A DNA stretch of 64,000 bases from Enterovibrio norvegicus DSM 15893 (GTDB taxonomy: Bacteria > Pseudomonadota > Gammaproteobacteria > Enterobacterales > Vibrionaceae): NCBI RefSeq assembly GCF_900115495.1, contig NZ_FOWR01000007.1, positions 95,280-159,279 on the forward strand. Reading direction: 5' to 3'. Under the pieces are notes generated by a model. The model made no database searches. It saw only the letters and a program-made list of their open reading frames with translations, and was not told the origin of the DNA. Positions 63,876-64,000 of this stretch are shown here, in pieces. The first letter of the stretch is position 1; every line of letters starts with the position of its first letter. A program made the position numbers and the translations under genes.

Positions 63876-64000
63876 GTTCATTTCCCTATTGAATGTCCAT
63901 CTCGATTTCACCTTGACGCTCAATCCCTTGCCAAGGTGTTTTGTTTGATTTTTTATGTCTTATTACGCGAGATCGGCTGATGCTTTCGAATGGCGGCCAT

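Overview
The window looks like a chromosomal segment of a marine gammaproteobacterium of the Vibrionaceae (a Grimontia/Enterovibrio/Photobacterium-like relative is my guess). Three things point there: a PTS-IIABC/AraC/manA neighbourhood, a short CstA carrier beside a LytS/LytTR pair, and divergent ppsR/ppsA, all arrangements I associate with vibrios. No ribosomal RNA, CRISPR array, transposase, integrase or prophage block is visible. The only mobile-looking DNA is one small MITE-like repeat with a solitary remnant elsewhere.

Left part (1-31000). A tRNA-Ser is followed by a Nudix-PAP2 fusion gene, a DAACS amino/dicarboxylic acid symporter, and an ATPase-only peptide-type ABC operon with a Fur-like box. 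A sugar-uptake block follows: PTS EIIB and EIIA, an AraC regulator, PTS IIABC and manA, consistent with mannose or fructose-type sugar entry. Next come a Bor-like lipoprotein, a large GH3 lipoprotein beta-glucanase/glucosidase, a GGDEF sensor, the CstA/LytS/LytTR (BtsT/BtsS/BtsR-like) pyruvate-type module, tRNA-Gly, a LysR regulator diverging from a small ABM-like gene, an EamA exporter, a PheC-like periplasmic protein, CorA, and a peroxiredoxin/2-oxoglutarate-oxygenase fusion. The MITE-like repeat precedes an OmpA protein with a duplicated DUF4892-like region.

Middle (31000-44200). Two small enzyme genes (isochorismatase-like, GNAT) and a PEBP protein plus AraC regulator are followed by an orphan FlgN-like gene. 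A complete ribose operon rbsDACBKR has two perfect RbsR-type operators and a heptamer tandem repeat between rbsB and rbsK. After it come a FUSC-family protein, a cysteine-dioxygenase-like cupin and the Kch potassium channel.

Right part (44282-64000). The most distinctive block is a catabolic locus: M24 hydrolase, complete TRAP transporter (DctM, DctQ, DctP), M20 deacylase, Asp/Glu-racemase-family protein, an Lrp regulator transcribed the other way, and diaminopropionate ammonia-lyase. It parallels the known ectoine catabolic loci (UehABC, EutA, EutD, EutE, AsnC) but has a diaminopropionate lyase where the ectoine-specific lyase and cyclodeaminase would be. I propose it consumes a 2,3-diaminopropionate-derived compound. 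Then come ppsR/ppsA, a predicted secreted haem-c protein with a diguanylate cyclase and a lipoprotein, a CmcJ/NvfI-type oxidoreductase next to a crotonase, and three small genes of unknown function.

Products were assigned by recognising motifs and remembered family sequences; no database search was possible. Start codons were chosen from visible Shine-Dalgarno sequences and overlaps.
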